Shown one piece after another: positions 25,921 through 34,748 of a DNA stretch of 64,000 bases. How positions within the stretch are numbered: the first letter of the stretch is position 1; each line of letters starts with the position of its first letter. This DNA is from Dehalococcoidia bacterium (GTDB lineage Bacteria; Chloroflexota; Dehalococcoidia; Bin125). A program made the position numbers and the translations under genes. The notes below the pieces were generated by a model. That model did no database searches. It saw only the letters and a list, made by a program, of their open reading frames with translations, and was not told the origin of the DNA. The DNA lies in NCBI GenBank assembly GCA_022825855.1, contig JAJDWB010000011.1, positions 1 to 64,000 on the forward strand. The letters are read 5' to 3'.

Positions 25921-27111
25921 CTAGCCGCCCATCTCCCCGAACTCCGGCAACACCTGCTCCGAGAACTCTTCGATTGACCTCAAGATCTGACCCCGACTCA
26001 GCAGCCCGTTGTACTGGTACATGAAAATCCACGACACCGGCGTCACGTCCATCATCGCCTGCACCTGGCGCTTGACCGAGTCCAAAGTCCCCGCGAACAA
26101 CAGGCCGTTCTCGAGCTGCTGCTCCGGCGTCATGATCTCGCCCCCCGGCGGACGCAGCGCCTCGGCAAAACCGAACGGCGCGAACCACGCGCCCCCGGCA
26201 AATGCCGCCGAGTGACGCCACAGCTCCATCGCCTCCTCGTCCGTATCCGTGATGATCACGTCGCGCAACACGCCCAGACCTTCGCCCGGCTCCAACTCTC
26301 GGCCGACCGACGCCGCTTCCTCCTGGTACACGTCGTAGAGCCGGTTCTGCAACTCGGGGTACATCGGCGGCAGGATCGCCGTGATGCCTTCGCGCGCGCA
26401 CCAGCGGATCGTGCGCTCGGATGAGGCGAAGGGCTGGAAGATTGGCGGGTGCGGCTTCTGCAGCGGCTTGGGCACGACCCCGATCTCACGCACGATGTTG
26501 TTCTCGTCCACCCCGCGGCCCCACTTGCGTGTCGCCTCAATGTCCCACGGCGTCCCCTCAGGCGGGATCTGCCAGGCGTCGCCCTGGTAGGAGATCATGT
26601 CCTCGGTCCAGCACTTGCGGATGATGTTGAAGTGCTCTTCGAATGCGGCCCGGTTGGCCGCGTCGATCGCGTCGTGATCGCCCGGTCGGGCGGCGTGGAC
26701 GCCGTGTATCTGCTGGGCGAGCGTGTCGACCCAGCGCCGCTGATAGCCGCGCGCGAAGCCGGCCACCGCGCGTCCGCCGGACATGTGATCGAGCATCGCG
26801 ATGTCCTCGGCCACGCGGATTGGGTTCTGCGCCGGCAGCACCAGACCGAGCTGACCAACCCGGATCCGCTCCGTCTGCATCGCCAGGTACAGGTCGAGCA
26901 TGACCGGATTCGGCGAGACCTCGAAGCCCTCGATGTGGAAGTGATGCTCGGTGAACCCGATCGAGTCGTAGCCCAGCGCGTCGCCCGCCTTCGCGAACTC
27001 CGACAGGTCGGCGAGCATGTCCTGGTACAGCTCTGGCCGAAGCCCGGCCATCCCGGCTTCAATGTCCTCGCGCGTACCGACCGATGGAAGGAAGAAGAGA
27101 CTGACCTGCAT
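25921..27111 (-). CDS. LLM class flavin-dependent oxidoreductase (bacterial luciferase-like monooxygenase)
   Basis: A 396-residue TIM-barrel flavin monooxygenase. Family blocks include FTEHHFHIEGFEVSPNP, ERIRVGQLGLVLPAQNPIRVAEDIAMLD and SGGRAVAGFARGYQ. Such enzymes use reduced FMN or F420 to oxygenate or dehalogenate organic substrates. The start at 27111 (MQVSLFFLPSVG) has GGAG at normal spacing. It lies convergent to the small membrane protein gene. One of four LLM enzymes in this window; the substrate is unknown. Confidence 0.9.
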   Translation of the reverse strand: MQVSLFFLPSVGTREDIEAGMAGLRPELYQDMLADLSEFAKAGDALGYDSIGFTEHHFHIEGFEVSPNPVMLDLYLAMQTERIRVGQLGLVLPAQNPIRVAEDIAMLDHMSGGRAVAGFARGYQRRWVDTLAQQIHGVHAARPGDHDAIDAANRAAFEEHFNIIRKCWTEDMISYQGDAWQIPPEGTPWDIEATRKWGRGVDENNIVREIGVVPKPLQKPHPPIFQPFASSERTIRWCAREGITAILPPMYPELQNRLYDVYQEEAASVGRELEPGEGLGVLRDVIITDTDEEAMELWRHSAAFAGGAWFAPFGFAEALRPPGGEIMTPEQQLENGLLFAGTLDSVKRQVQAMMDVTPVSWIFMYQYNGLLSRGQILRSIEEFSEQVLPEFGEMGG

Positions 27112-27169
27112 GTTGGCTCCAGCGCTAACTGCGACCTGTTCATATCGCGCTATCGGTACCAAGAATCTA

Positions 27170-27265
27170 CGTCATACCCGCGCTTGCCGCGGGTATCTCG
27201 CCGTGCGCAGCGCCAGCGACTGTGCTCAAGCGTCGAGATTGCCGCGACGGAGCGCGGCAATGACG
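27170..27265. repeat. MITE-like element with nested terminal palindromes, family C copy 2
   Basis: The left end CGTCATACCCGCG...GCGGGTATCTCG and the right end CGAGATTGCCGCG...CGCGGCAATGACG are inverted copies of each other, and each end is also a hairpin. About 35 bases of unrelated sequence lie between. The size (about 96 bp) and terminal inverted repeats fit a small non-autonomous element. It lies between the LLM gene start and the hydrolase gene end. Confidence 0.7.
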
Positions 27266-27303
27266 AATTGGTGTGCGTCTCTGAGTGTCCGCGTGAACAG
27301 GGT

Positions 27304-28065
27304 CTATTCCAAGCTGCTCAGAAACGACGCAACCGCGTCGTTGAAATCGGCCGGGTTGTCGATGTTGGCCGCGTGGCCCGCGTTGGGCACCACGACCTTG
27401 GTGCTGCCCGGAATCCTGTTGGCCATGTAGTCGGTGCCGGCCAGGAACGGCTCGTCCTTCTCGCCGACCAGCACCAGCGTCGGCTTGTCGATCCCGCTCA
27501 GCGACTGGATGATCCGGTTGTCGAACTGCGCCAGCATCCCTCGCGCCGCCCGGGCCAGACCCTCAGCCGAACGGTGCGTCGACACCCGCACCTCCTCCGA
27601 TCCGCCCAGCGCCGCCAGACCGTCGCGCTCCAGCGCCTCCGCCCGCGGAATCGCCATGCCCGTGTTCCAGCCCTCGCGTGCCTTCGGATTGTTGTAGCCC
27701 GGACCGGTGTCGAACAGCATCAGCGCCCGCGTCCGCTCGGGATGCGCGACGTGGAACGCCAGCGACATGTAGCCGCCCAGCGAGAGCCCGCCGATCACGG
27801 CGTCGTCGACGCCCTCGGCGTCCAGAATCGCCGCCATGTCGGCCACCGTCTCCGCCTCGCTGTAGCAGGACGGATCCTCGGGCGAGTCCGTCTGCCCATG
27901 CCCGCGCATGTCCCAGACGATCAGCCGGTGATCCGCCGACAACAGTTCAAGCTGCCCCGCCCACATCTGCGAGGTCGCGCCGTATCCGTGCGACAACAGA
28001 ATCGCCGGCCCCGCCCCGCTCGCCTCGTAATGAATCGCGACCCCGTCTCGTTCAATGCTGGCCAT
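27304..28065 (-). CDS. Alpha/beta hydrolase
   Basis: A 253-residue alpha/beta hydrolase. The oxyanion strand is ILLSHGYG, followed by WDMRGHGQTDSP. The nucleophile elbow is GGLSLGGYMS (Ser). The general base His lies in PNAGHAANIDNP. It resembles 3-oxoadipate enol-lactonase and related esterases. ATG 28065 has GGAG seven bases upstream and is preferred to TTG 28071. Divergent from the S9 peptidase gene across the phased-repeat region. Confidence 0.88.
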   Translation of the reverse strand: MASIERDGVAIHYEASGAGPAILLSHGYGATSQMWAGQLELLSADHRLIVWDMRGHGQTDSPEDPSCYSEAETVADMAAILDAEGVDDAVIGGLSLGGYMSLAFHVAHPERTRALMLFDTGPGYNNPKAREGWNTGMAIPRAEALERDGLAALGGSEEVRVSTHRSAEGLARAARGMLAQFDNRIIQSLSGIDKPTLVLVGEKDEPFLAGTDYMANRIPGSTKVVVPNAGHAANIDNPADFNDAVASFLSSLE

Positions 28066-28299
28066 AGTCAATCTCCGATCAGTGCCTCGATTCTAGGCCA
28101 GCGCAATCCCCGATCCCCGGCGCTCTGCCCTCCGCATACTCCGACACATCCCGATCTCACCCACAGAACGCGCGTCCTGTATTGTTGACACACCGGCGGG
28201 CAACCCGCCCAATCGACCGTCGCCTCGAGAGTCAGACAACCCCCATGAAGCACCCCGCCAACCCCTCCATCCGGCGCCGCACACCATCGGCCAAAGCCC

Positions 28300-28456
28300 G
28301 CACAAGGTCCGCTCAAATCCGCACAGGATCGCACAAAATCGAACACAATCGAACAAATCCGAACAACCAAACCACGACAAAACTTGTCTCAGACACGCAA
28401 AACCCGTCCAAAATCAACACAATTTTCCCACCCAATCCGCGTAATCTCCCGCAAAA
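28300..28456. promoter_or_regulatory. 10-bp phased motif array and A-tracts in a divergent intergenic region
   Basis: The 528-base gap between two divergent genes (28066-28593) holds no convincing gene. G(C/A)ACA pentamers stand at 28300, 28311 (GCTCA), 28321, 28331, 28341, 28351 and 28361, that is every 10-11 bases. Short A-runs near 28335, 28355, 28379, 28399, 28410 and 28421 keep a similar phase. Base composition is clearly lower in GC than the surroundings. This fits an array of protein sites on one DNA face, or intrinsically curved DNA upstream of one or both genes. Confidence 0.5.
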
Positions 28457-28593
28457 CACTGGACTTCCGCCGTGTTTGGCGCTCCAGAAAAATTTCCGCC
28501 CGATCCGGCCCATTCACCGCCTCAAACGCGCCCCTATCATCGGCCAACGGGTACGCCGCGAATCTCCCAGGCTTTCCATGACAGGCAGCATCC

Positions 28594-30597
28594 ATGAAAT
28601 CCCCCATCAGCCCTGACATCGTCAACCGCTTGCCCGGAGTTTCCTCGCCGGCAATATCGCCCGATGGCTCCGTGGTTGCCTATGTCCGGGGACAGGTTGA
28701 GGACGGCAAGCGGGTCTCATGGATCGAGTGCGCGCCCTTCGCCGGCGGCGACTCCCGCCGCCTGACCTCGGGCCGGTCCGATTCGAGTCCAACCTGGTCG
28801 CCAGACGGCTCGCTGCTCGCCTTTCTCCGGCCCGCCTCCGCCGAAGCCGACGCGCCGCGCCAGATCTGGCTGCTGCCCACCGACGGCGGCGAAGCCCGCA
28901 AACTCACCGACCTGCCCCATTCGGTCGCCGGCTTCGACTGGCTGCCGGACGGCTCGGGCATGATCGCGACCGTCGACATCGATCCGCACCGCGGCAAGCG
29001 CGACGGCTCTGTCACGACCGTCGTCCGAGACACCTACTACCGCGGCGACACCCTGGGCTACCGCGAGGACGCCTGGCATCAGCTCTTCCGCATCGACGCC
29101 GCCACCGGCGCCGCGCTGCAACTCACGACCGGAACCTACAACCACGCCCATCCCGTCGTCTCGCCCGACGGCCGCTGGGTCGCCTTCACCGCCGACCGCA
29201 ATGTCGACCGCGAACGTCGCCGCCCGTTCGGCTCCGAGCTCTGCGTGATGTCCACGCAGGGCGTCGCCGGCGACGGACACGTCGAACGCCTCACGCCCGG
29301 CGTCATGTCGACCGGCAAGCCCTGCTGGTCGCCCGACGGCTCCGCCCTGGCCGTCTCGGTCACCGACATGTCCCAGCGTCACCAGGCCTACCTCGAGCGG
29401 ATCGAACGCTACAGCGGCGAGCGCACCCGCCTGACTGACGACACGGTCAACCCACAGACCGGCTTCTTCCCCATCGCCGGACCGCCGACCATGGTCTGGA
29501 GCGGAGACGCCATCACCTTCGCCGCCGACGCGCAAGGCCGCTCCGGCGTCTACCGCGTCCCAGCCGACGGCTCCGCCCCGGTCGAAGCCGTCCGCGCCGA
29601 GCGGGAGCTGATCAACGGCTTCGACCTCACCGCCGACGCCGAATCGCTCGCGATCGTCTGCACCACGCCCAACGCCCCCGGCGAAATCGTCACATTCAAC
29701 TCTCCCCCCGCTTTACGGGGGGAGATGCCGAAGCCTGCCCCGGGCTCCGACCCGGGGGCAGAGGGGGGCGCCCCGACCGTTCTGACTTCGGTGGCTGCCG
29801 ACTTCGTTGAATCTCACGAAATCGCCAACATCGAGTTCTTCAGCGTCGAACGCGACGGCTGGGAGATTCCCTGCGGCATCGTCTACCCGCCCGGATTCGA
29901 CCCCGAGCAGACCTACCCGCTGGTCATGGAGATCCACGGCGGGCCCAACGGCTTCTTCGGCGAGGGCTTCAACGTCCTCCACCAGGTGATCGCCGGCACC
30001 GGCTACCTCGTGCTCTTCGTCAATCCGCGCGGCTCGTCCACCTTCGGCGCGGAGTTCACCGACGCCGTCACCGTCGATTGGGGCGGCGAGGACTCGCTCG
30101 ACCTGCTCCACGCCCTCGACGTCGTCTGCGAGCGGCCCTACGTCGACGCCGACCGCCTCGGCGTGCACGGCTATTCCTACGGCGGCTACATGACGACCTG
30201 GCTGATCGGCCACGTCAACCGCTTCAAGGCGGCCATCGCCGGCGCGCCCGTCGTCAATCTCTGGTCGATGTGGGGCGTCTCCGACATCGGACCCTCCTGG
30301 GGCTCCTACCAGTGGGGCGATGTGCCCGACGACAACTTCGACTGGTACCGCGAGCGCTCGCCGATCAGTTATGTCGAAGACGTCCGCTGCCCGGTCCTCA
30401 TCCTCCACGGCGACGCCGACTGGCGCGTCCCCATTTCCCAGGGCGAGGAGTACTTCGCCGCTCTCCGCTATCGCGGCAAACCCGCCGAAATGGTCCGCTT
30501 CCCCGGCTGCTCCCACCTGATGATGCGCGTCGGCAACCCTGCCCTCGTCCAGGAGTACTACGACCGCATGCTCGCCTGGTTCGCTCGGCACTTGTAG
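28594..30597 (+). CDS. S9 family prolyl oligopeptidase (acylaminoacyl-peptidase type)
   Basis: A 667-residue serine peptidase. The first 360 residues form a WD40/PD40-like propeller (SPDGSVVAY, WSPDGSLLAF, SPDGRWVAFTA, WSPDGSALAV). The catalytic domain has S528 in HGYSYGGYMT, D609 in HGDADWRVP and H641 in FPGCSHLMM. It lacks a signal peptide, so it is probably cytoplasmic and trims short or acylated peptides. Residues 370-394 are encoded by a dispersed palindromic repeat at the junction of propeller and catalytic domain; the frame stays open through it. The gene ends just before another repeat. Confidence 0.92.
   Translation: MKSPISPDIVNRLPGVSSPAISPDGSVVAYVRGQVEDGKRVSWIECAPFAGGDSRRLTSGRSDSSPTWSPDGSLLAFLRPASAEADAPRQIWLLPTDGGEARKLTDLPHSVAGFDWLPDGSGMIATVDIDPHRGKRDGSVTTVVRDTYYRGDTLGYREDAWHQLFRIDAATGAALQLTTGTYNHAHPVVSPDGRWVAFTADRNVDRERRRPFGSELCVMSTQGVAGDGHVERLTPGVMSTGKPCWSPDGSALAVSVTDMSQRHQAYLERIERYSGERTRLTDDTVNPQTGFFPIAGPPTMVWSGDAITFAADAQGRSGVYRVPADGSAPVEAVRAERELINGFDLTADAESLAIVCTTPNAPGEIVTFNSPPALRGEMPKPAPGSDPGAEGGAPTVLTSVAADFVESHEIANIEFFSVERDGWEIPCGIVYPPGFDPEQTYPLVMEIHGGPNGFFGEGFNVLHQVIAGTGYLVLFVNPRGSSTFGAEFTDAVTVDWGGEDSLDLLHALDVVCERPYVDADRLGVHGYSYGGYMTTWLIGHVNRFKAAIAGAPVVNLWSMWGVSDIGPSWGSYQWGDVPDDNFDWYRERSPISYVEDVRCPVLILHGDADWRVPISQGEEYFAALRYRGKPAEMVRFPGCSHLMMRVGNPALVQEYYDRMLAWFARHL
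29701..29774. repeat. Family B palindromic repeat inside the S9 peptidase gene
   Basis: CTCCCCCCG...CGGGGGGAG is followed by ATGCCGAAG, a second palindrome (GCCCCGGG...CCCGGGGGC) and AGAGGGGGG. The outer parts match, in reverse complement, the intergenic element at 8246-8296. It adds about 25 Pro/Gly/Ala-rich residues to the protein without a stop or frame change. Confidence 0.75.
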
Positions 30598-30625
30598 TGG
30601 TCAACCCCATGCGCAGCGCATTTCC

Positions 30626-30690
30626 GGTCCCCTCTCCCCGAGGGAGAAGCCTGCCCCGCACTTGATGCGGGGGGCTAGGGTGAGGGCCTT
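30626..30690 (-). repeat. Palindromic dispersed repeat, family A copy 2
   Basis: In reverse orientation this copy reads AGGCCCTCACCCTAGCCC, then hairpin CCCCGCATCAAGTGCGGGG, then CTTCTCCCTCGGGGAGAGGGG. It is nearly identical to copies at 53244 and 54307. It sits between convergent genes (peptidase and MFS), where the hairpins could end transcription on both sides. Confidence 0.75.
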
Positions 30691-30706
30691 CCCCTCTACT
30701 GGACGC

Positions 30707-32008
30707 CTACTTCTGCGGCCGCATGACCGCCGCCACCGGTCGCAGCGAACGCCGGATCACCCGCTGCGCGACCTGCTGAACCTGGATCGCCGGCGTCTTC
30801 ATCCGCAGGTAGACCGTGCCCAACACCAGGCTGATCGCAATCGCGCTCAGACCCATGATGATGAATACCTCTTGCTCGCCGATCAGGTCGGCCAGCCACC
30901 CGAATCCGAGCCCGGTGAACGACTGCACGCCGAAGGGCAGAAACGTCAGCGCCGTTATCCGCCCGTGAAACTCGGGATTCGACTGCCGGATCACCTCGGC
31001 CGTGTTCAACGTCTGGAAGGCCGAGTATCCCGAGCCGACCAGGAAGATCACCGGCAACATCACCAGCGCGTTCGGCGTCACCCCCAGCAGCGCCACGCCC
31101 AGCCCGAAGGCGCAGCTCATGATCAGCAGCACCGCCCCCGACCAGCGCGTGCCGACTACTCCCGCGACCGAGAGTCCGACCAGGAACGACCCCACGCCCT
31201 GCGGCCAGGTCACCAGCCCCAGAATCCTTGCCTCGATCCCAAACGCGTTCTCCAGCAGCCCTGGCAGCATGACCTGGAACGGACCGGCAGTGGCCGAGAC
31301 CAGCAGCAGCGTCGCCAGCAGCACCCGAAGCCGGGGCTCGACCACTGCGTATCTCAGACCCAGCATCAGCTCGCGCAGCACCGATCCACGCTCGACGCTC
31401 CGCGGACTCCCCGGCGGCATCGCGTACAGCGAGACGATCGTCACCGCCAGAATCCCGGCCATGATGAAGTACGCGCCCTGAGCGTCGATGAACGGCACCA
31501 ACAGCATCAGCCCGCCCAGCACCGGACCGACCGACTGCGGAAATGTCAGCCCCGTCTGCAGCAGCGCCACGCCGTTGCCGACCAGGCGCGGCGGCACGAT
31601 GTCGCCCACGTAGGCGCGCCTCGCCGGTCCGGTGAAGGCGAAACAGGAACCCAGCAGCAGCGTGCTGACTGTGAGCCAGATCACCTCAATCCGGCCCACC
31701 AGGATCAGAAAGCCGATCACCGCGAAGTTGATCATGATCGCGGTCTGCGCCAGCACGATCAGCCGCCGCTTGGGCAACCGGTCGGTGAGCGCCCCGGCGA
31801 ACGGACCGATGAAGAACCACGCCATCCCGTTGCCGGCCATCGCGATCGCGACCGACGTGTTCGTCCCGCCCAGCTCGTGCGCGACCACCGGCAGCACCGC
31901 GAAGTTCATCGAGAACGACATGAACGCCATCACGGTGAGCAGCCAGTGCAGCCGGAACAGTCCGACCCCGAATGCCTCGAACGTCTGGCCGATGCCCGCG
32001 CGAATCAT
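30707..32008 (-). CDS. MFS transporter
   Basis: A 433-residue major facilitator with about twelve hydrophobic helices. The loop between helices 2 and 3 carries GALTDRLPKRRLIVLAQ, a form of the MFS signature G-x-L-x-D-R-x-x-x-R/K. It resembles the MFS_3/EntS-like exporter group (MHWLLTVMAFMSFSMNFAV start region). Probably a proton-driven exporter of a small molecule; the substrate is unknown. Its start faces the divergent nitroreductase gene. Confidence 0.88.
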   Translation of the reverse strand: MIRAGIGQTFEAFGVGLFRLHWLLTVMAFMSFSMNFAVLPVVAHELGGTNTSVAIAMAGNGMAWFFIGPFAGALTDRLPKRRLIVLAQTAIMINFAVIGFLILVGRIEVIWLTVSTLLLGSCFAFTGPARRAYVGDIVPPRLVGNGVALLQTGLTFPQSVGPVLGGLMLLVPFIDAQGAYFIMAGILAVTIVSLYAMPPGSPRSVERGSVLRELMLGLRYAVVEPRLRVLLATLLLVSATAGPFQVMLPGLLENAFGIEARILGLVTWPQGVGSFLVGLSVAGVVGTRWSGAVLLIMSCAFGLGVALLGVTPNALVMLPVIFLVGSGYSAFQTLNTAEVIRQSNPEFHGRITALTFLPFGVQSFTGLGFGWLADLIGEQEVFIIMGLSAIAISLVLGTVYLRMKTPAIQVQQVAQRVIRRSLRPVAAVMRPQK

Positions 32009-32073
32009 GTCCCGTGATCGTATGCTGTGGGCAGGTTTACGTCAGAACCTGGAATCAACGAAAGCTCCGAAAC

Positions 32074-32607
32074 ATGGACGTCGATACCGCGATCAGGGAC
32101 CGCCGCACGATCGGCGTCTTCTCCGACCGCCCGGTCGCGCCCGAGCTCGTCGAGGAGCTGATCGAGGCGGCCCGCTGGGCGCCCAATCACAAGCACACCG
32201 AGCCCTGGCGCTTCCACGTCGTCTCCGGCACCGCCCGCGCAGAGCTGTGCGACGCCATCCTCGACGGCGGCGGCGACTTCGCCAAGGACCCGCGCGGCAA
32301 GCTGATGCGCTCGCCGACCTTCGTCGCCGTCACCCAGCAGGCCGTGCTCGACGATCCGATCCGCGACCGCGAGGACTATGCCGCCGTCTGCTGCGCCGTG
32401 CAGAACATGATGCTCGCCGCGACCTCGCGCGGGCTGGCCTCCAAGTGGAGCACCGGCGCCCTCGCCGAGAACCCGGCCGCCAAGCGCTGGCTGGGCATCG
32501 CCGAGCAGGACCGCATCGTCGCCTACCTCTACCTCGGCTACCCGCCCGAGGACCTGCGCGAGATGCCGGCCGAGCGCCGCCCCGCGCAAGTCGTCTGGCG
32601 CGGCTGA
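32074..32607 (+). CDS. Nitroreductase family protein (short form)
   Basis: A 177-residue flavin-dependent nitroreductase-fold protein. MDVDTAIRDRRTIGVFSDRPV begins the conserved N-terminus with the Arg-Arg that contacts FMN, and WAPNHKHTEPWRFHVV follows. QNMMLAATSRGLASKW is the usual helix. It is shorter than the member at 7099. It is followed by an LLM gene 13 bases downstream, then an alpha/beta hydrolase, so a flavin-linked catabolic operon is likely. ATG 32074 is chosen because the family N-terminus begins there. Confidence 0.88.
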   Translation: MDVDTAIRDRRTIGVFSDRPVAPELVEELIEAARWAPNHKHTEPWRFHVVSGTARAELCDAILDGGGDFAKDPRGKLMRSPTFVAVTQQAVLDDPIRDREDYAAVCCAVQNMMLAATSRGLASKWSTGALAENPAAKRWLGIAEQDRIVAYLYLGYPPEDLREMPAERRPAQVVWRG

Positions 32608-32620
32608 GCCCGGCAGGCGC

Positions 32621-33880
32621 ATGAAGTTCCACTGGTTCCACGGGATGCCTTGGCCGCATCTGCCCGACGACTTCCGCAAGCGCAACCGCTCCGTTTGGGT
32701 CGACGCCGATGCGTCGCTCTACGACCCCGTCGAAGGCGGCCGGCTCTATCACGAGTACCTCGACCAGATGGAGTACGCCGAGCAGGTCGGCTTCGACGGC
32801 CTGATCGTCAACGAACACCACCAGAACGTGTTCGGGCTGATGCCTTCGCCGCAGCTCATGGCCGCCGCCCTGGCCCGGCGCACCTCGCGCGCCGCCATCG
32901 TCATGCTCGGCATGTCGATCGCCCTCTACCGCCCCGCCACCCGCGCCGCCGAGGAGATCGCGATGCTCGATGTGCTCTCCGGAGGGCGGATCGTCGCCGG
33001 ATTCCCGCTCGGCACGCCGATGGATACCAACTTCGCATACGGCGTGAATCCCGCCGACTTCCGACGCGTCTACCGCGAGCACCACGATCTGATCCTCCGC
33101 GCCTGGCAGGACCCCGACGTCTTCGCCTGGCACGGCGAGTCGACCAAGCTGCGCTACGTCAACATCTGGCCCCGGCCAATCCAGCAGCCGCATCCGCCGA
33201 TCTGGATCCCGGCCGACGGCATCTCCTCCGAGACCTGGGACTTCTGCGCCGAGCGCGGCTACAACTACGTCTGCCTCGCCAGCCGAGGCATCGAGCCGGC
33301 GCAGGCGGCGATGGACGGCTTCTGGTCGCGGATCGACGACCGCGGCCTCGAGCGTAATCCCTACCAGGGCGCCGTCTCGCAGACGATCGTCGTCGCCGAG
33401 TCCGACGACGAGGCGCAGCAGCGCTACGAGCCGCACTTCGAGTACACCTCGCGGCACACGCTGGACGACTTCCCCGGGTGGACCGAGGCCCCGGGCTGGC
33501 GCACCGAGCGCGGCATCCGCGAGAGAGCCGAGCGAACCATGCAGGAGCTGGCCAACCCCAAGCCGGCACGCATCCCCACCTGGCAGGAACGCCTCGACGT
33601 CGGCTCGCTGGCCGCCGGCTCGCCCGACACCGTCACCGAGCAGTTGGAGCACCTGGTCACGACGCTTCAGGCCGGACATCTGATCGGCGTCTTCCACGTC
33701 GGCGACATGCCTTACGACCTGACCCTGCGCAGCACGCGCCTCTTTGCCGAGCACGTAATCCCACGTCTGCGACACTTGTGGCAAGATCACGATGACCACT
33801 GGTCGCCGAGACCGATCCCGACACGTCAATCACGCGCGCCAAAGCGCGCTACCGCAGGAGTACACCGATGGCCGAACTGA
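32621..33880 (+). CDS. LLM class flavin-dependent oxidoreductase
   Basis: A 419-residue luciferase-like monooxygenase. Blocks include GFDGLIVNEHHQN, EEIAMLDVLSGGRIVAGFPLGTP and WPRPIQQPHPPIWIPA. It probably oxygenates an organic substrate using reduced flavin that a reductase, perhaps the upstream nitroreductase-like protein, could supply. Its end overlaps the start of the next hydrolase gene by 13 bases. The C-terminal 30 residues are Arg-rich and unusual for the family. Confidence 0.9.
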   Translation: MKFHWFHGMPWPHLPDDFRKRNRSVWVDADASLYDPVEGGRLYHEYLDQMEYAEQVGFDGLIVNEHHQNVFGLMPSPQLMAAALARRTSRAAIVMLGMSIALYRPATRAAEEIAMLDVLSGGRIVAGFPLGTPMDTNFAYGVNPADFRRVYREHHDLILRAWQDPDVFAWHGESTKLRYVNIWPRPIQQPHPPIWIPADGISSETWDFCAERGYNYVCLASRGIEPAQAAMDGFWSRIDDRGLERNPYQGAVSQTIVVAESDDEAQQRYEPHFEYTSRHTLDDFPGWTEAPGWRTERGIRERAERTMQELANPKPARIPTWQERLDVGSLAAGSPDTVTEQLEHLVTTLQAGHLIGVFHVGDMPYDLTLRSTRLFAEHVIPRLRHLWQDHDDHWSPRPIPTRQSRAPKRATAGVHRWPN

Positions 33881-34662
33881 CCACGCTTGACCTGACCCCC
33901 GGCGGACAGACGGCCCACGTCTGGCAGGGCGGCGACCCCGAGTCGCCCGCGCTGCTCTTCCTCCACCCGATCACCGGCATCCCCCGCTGGGGCGACGCGC
34001 TCGAGGCGCTGGCCAACGACTTCCGCGTGATCGCGCCCTACCAGCCCGGCTGGGGTCCGGCCAAGGACGACCTGCCCGGCGTCCGCGACGCGCTTGACCT
34101 CGTGCTCTTCAACGTCGACCTGCTCAACACCCTCGGCGTCGGCACCGCGCACGTCGTGGGCATCAGCATCGGCGGCTGGATCGGCGCGGAGATCGCCGCC
34201 ATCCGACCCGACGCCGTGCAGTCCTTAACCCTGGTCAATCCGCTCGGCCTCTGGTCCGAGAACCACCCCGGCGAGGATCCGTTCGCGCAGCACCCCGGAT
34301 TCCCTACCGCCGTCCTCTTCAGCGACCCCGACAAGCGCGCCAAGCTGCTGATGGCCGACCGCGATCCTATGGACGCCTACGTCGAGGAACTGCTCGACCT
34401 GCGCGCCTCGGCCAAGTTTCTCTGGCCGATCCCCGACACCGGCGTCGGCCGCCGCCTGATGCGGATCGACACCCGCACCCTGATCGCCACCTCCGAACAC
34501 GACAACGTCGTCGCCGGCGAGATGGGCGACATCTGGCGCGCCGCGATCCCCGGCGCACAGTCGGTCCAACTCGCCGGCTCCGGCCACATCGCCGACCTCG
34601 AGGTCCCCGACGCCCTCGCCGACCTGGTCCGCAACTTCGCGCTCGAAGGCGTCACCGCCTAG
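33868..34662 (+). CDS. Alpha/beta hydrolase
   Basis: A 264-residue alpha/beta hydrolase. The oxyanion region is LLFLHPITG, the nucleophile elbow GISIGGWIGAE (Ser), the acid probably in the strand ending SEHDNV, and the His in GSGHIADLEVPD. It resembles ring-cleavage C-C hydrolases and lactonases. It is translationally coupled to the upstream LLM gene by a 13-base overlap, which suggests it hydrolyses the monooxygenase product, for example an ester or lactone from a Baeyer-Villiger-type step. That link is inference. Confidence 0.88.
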   Translation: MAELTTLDLTPGGQTAHVWQGGDPESPALLFLHPITGIPRWGDALEALANDFRVIAPYQPGWGPAKDDLPGVRDALDLVLFNVDLLNTLGVGTAHVVGISIGGWIGAEIAAIRPDAVQSLTLVNPLGLWSENHPGEDPFAQHPGFPTAVLFSDPDKRAKLLMADRDPMDAYVEELLDLRASAKFLWPIPDTGVGRRLMRIDTRTLIATSEHDNVVAGEMGDIWRAAIPGAQSVQLAGSGHIADLEVPDALADLVRNFALEGVTA

Positions 34663-34683
34663 CCGTAGTCGTTGAACCTGCGT

Positions 34684-34745
34684 AGGCCCTCACCCTCGCC
34701 TTATCGCCTCCATGAGCGGAGACGCGGGGGAGAGTGAGGGCCCTT
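34684..34745. repeat. Palindromic dispersed repeat with terminal inverted repeats, family A copy 3
   Basis: AGGCCCTCACCCTC at the left and GAGAGTGAGGGCCCT at the right are inverted copies enclosing a short divergent core. It lies between the convergent hydrolase and Ig-like protein genes and may serve both as terminator. Confidence 0.7.
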
Positions 34746-34748
34746 GCC

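Noticed and set aside
28068-28616. Open frames in the phased-repeat region, up to 144 codons
   Set aside because: Codon content is set by the C/A-rich repeats, several frames compete, and no ribosome site or family match supports any of them.
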